Assembly (NCBI GenBank): GCA_032111745.1
Contig: JAULUH010000560.1
Location: forward strand, 1-6,436
Length of the DNA: 6,436 nucleotides
From: JAULUH01 sp032111745
GTDB lineage: Bacteria > Chloroflexota > Anaerolineae > JAAEKA01
Reading direction: 5' to 3'
Part shown: positions 5,731 through 6,436 of the stretch, piece by piece
Numbering within the stretch: the first letter of the stretch is position 1
How the letters are laid out: each line of letters opens with the position of its first letter
The notes under the pieces: model-generated
What the model was told of the DNA's origin: nothing
What the model saw: the letters and a program-made list of their open reading frames with translations, nothing else
The model's database searches: none
Program-made: the position numbers and the translations under genes

Positions 5731-6274
5731 CGATACCGCTGACGCCGAACTGGTCTACCTCTCGCCAGACGAAGGTTCCATCGACCTGCATGTCGCTGCG
5801 CCCTACGTGGCGGCTGTACCCTCTGCCCGGCTGATCGCCGCCGTGGACGCGGTGCTGCGCCATGAGAACGTGGCCGGCGGTGAGGTCTCCCTGGTGATTG
5901 CCGACGATAGCATGCTGCGCCAGCTCAATTGCGACTACCGCGGCGTCGACGCCGCCACCGACGTGCTGTCCTTTCCAGCGCGCGGGGGCGGGGAACCTGG
6001 CGCAGAGTCGCCAGCTTTCGTGAGCGCGCCGGAAGCAGCCGCCTACCTGGGCGACGTGATTATCTCGTATCCCAGCGCACAGCGCCATGCCACAGCCGGC
6101 GGTCACTCCGTCGACGACGAGCTCTGCTTGCTCGCAGTGCACGGCACGCTACACTTGTTGGGATACGATCATGGCACGGCCGGGCAGGAGGCCGCCATGT
6201 GGTCGGTGCAGGAGACGGTGCTGCGCAGCCTGGGCATTGTAGTGCCAGTGCAACGCCACTATGAAGAGCCATAG
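5696..6274 (+). CDS. ybeY: Endoribonuclease YbeY (16S rRNA maturation)
   Basis: The zinc motif HGTLHLLGYDH is intact, with ligands H149, H153 and H159 in the H-x3-H-x5-H arrangement that defines this UPF0054 metalloprotein family. The upstream family signature LNCDYRGVDAATDVLSFP is also present, including conserved R82. YbeY is a single-strand-specific endoribonuclease involved in 16S rRNA 3'-end processing and ribosome quality control, and acts in the cytoplasm. At 192 residues it is longer than the usual 150-165. There is an N-terminal extension of about 28 residues before the first expected strand (IDLHVA), and a loop of roughly 20 residues rich in Gly, Pro, Ala and Glu between TDVLSFP and LGDVIIS. 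The ATG lies inside the end of the PgpH-like gene. No later ATG exists before essential strands; the first alternative is a GTG at residue 38, so this start is the most reasonable. The Shine-Dalgarno sequence is weak, consistent with coupling to the upstream gene. The stop codon overlaps the following dgkA start region by 14 bases. Confidence 0.95.
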   Translation: MSQPANPPQSTDDTADAELVYLSPDEGSIDLHVAAPYVAAVPSARLIAAVDAVLRHENVAGGEVSLVIADDSMLRQLNCDYRGVDAATDVLSFPARGGGEPGAESPAFVSAPEAAAYLGDVIISYPSAQRHATAGGHSVDDELCLLAVHGTLHLLGYDHGTAGQEAAMWSVQETVLRSLGIVVPVQRHYEEP

Positions 6275-6436
6275 CCGCTGGCACTCTTTTCAGTGCGCGG
6301 TCAATGGCCTGGTCTATACCCTGCGCACTCAAAAGAATACCTGGATCGAGTTGGTTGCAGCCGCGGTGGTCGTAGCTGCTGGCCTCAACTTTGCCATCGA
6401 GCCCCCAGAGTGGGCGATCCTATCGCTCACGATTTT
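6261..6436 (+). CDS. dgkA: DgkA family lipid kinase (undecaprenol or diacylglycerol kinase), N-terminal part, cut by window edge
   Basis: The frame begins at the ATG at 6261, inside the last 14 bases of ybeY, and stays open for 58 codons to the window edge. It reads MKSHSRWHSFQCAVNGLVYT, then LRTQKNTWIELVAA and a hydrophobic helix (about residues 31-45), then EWAILSLTI, the start of a second helix. The pattern of a short amphipathic start, a Gly-Leu turn, a T-x-x-N element and tightly spaced helices matches the DgkA family of small trimeric membrane kinases. In Gram-positive-type bacteria these phosphorylate undecaprenol; in proteobacteria they phosphorylate diacylglycerol. The gene order after ybeY is typical for the undecaprenol kinase branch. 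The position I align with the catalytic-side glutamate of E. coli DgkA (TERN in many relatives) is a glutamine here (TQKN); this alignment is by eye. No separate promoter or strong Shine-Dalgarno sequence is visible, so translation probably depends on ybeY. The remaining helices and metal-binding glutamate lie beyond the window. Confidence 0.88.
   Translation, partial: MKSHSRWHSFQCAVNGLVYTLRTQKNTWIELVAAAVVVAAGLNFAIEPPEWAILSLTI

Overview
The window is GC-rich chromosomal DNA with two divergent gene blocks. The gene content is ordinary bacterial housekeeping and envelope biosynthesis. The order yqeY, 7TM-HD phosphohydrolase (PgpH type), ybeY, dgkA is a Gram-positive or Chloroflexota type of arrangement. 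The left-edge GT9 protein has an N-terminal extension of about 58 residues, and I associate that style with Chloroflexota. My best guess is a Chloroflexota bacterium such as an Anaerolineae or Caldilinea relative. This rests on gene order and protein style only, not on a marker gene.

Layout. Positions 1-236, 277-1563 and 1584-2705, all on the minus strand, hold three glycosyltransferases read from right to left: a GT4 enzyme, a second GT4 enzyme, and the start of a GT9 (heptosyltransferase-like) enzyme cut by the window edge. Gaps are 20 and 40 bases, so they look like one operon for a surface polysaccharide or other glycoconjugate. Positions 2706-3089 are a divergent intergenic region. It carries one good sigma70-type promoter for each direction, both with an extended -10. 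It also has a triplicated ACCGAT hexamer between the promoters, and an intrinsic-terminator-like hairpin inside the leader of the glycosyltransferase operon. Positions 3090-6436 on the plus strand hold yqeY, a pgpH-like gene, ybeY and the beginning of a dgkA-like gene. The genes are separated by 10 bases or overlap by 35 and 14 bases, so they are very likely co-transcribed and partly translationally coupled.

How the genes fit together. The left block would add sugars to a lipid-linked or secreted glycan, with the acceptor unknown. The right block combines a GatB/YqeY-domain protein, a membrane HD hydrolase expected to degrade cyclic di-AMP, the YbeY endoribonuclease for 16S rRNA maturation, and a small membrane kinase expected to phosphorylate undecaprenol or diacylglycerol. 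Undecaprenyl phosphate carries cell-wall and surface glycans, so the two blocks may meet at envelope synthesis, but that link is inference.

I see no mobile element, CRISPR array, tRNA or rRNA, and no clearly novel system. The most interesting point is the promoter, hairpin and U-tract arrangement ahead of the glycosyltransferase operon, which could be an attenuator or a very short RNA gene.
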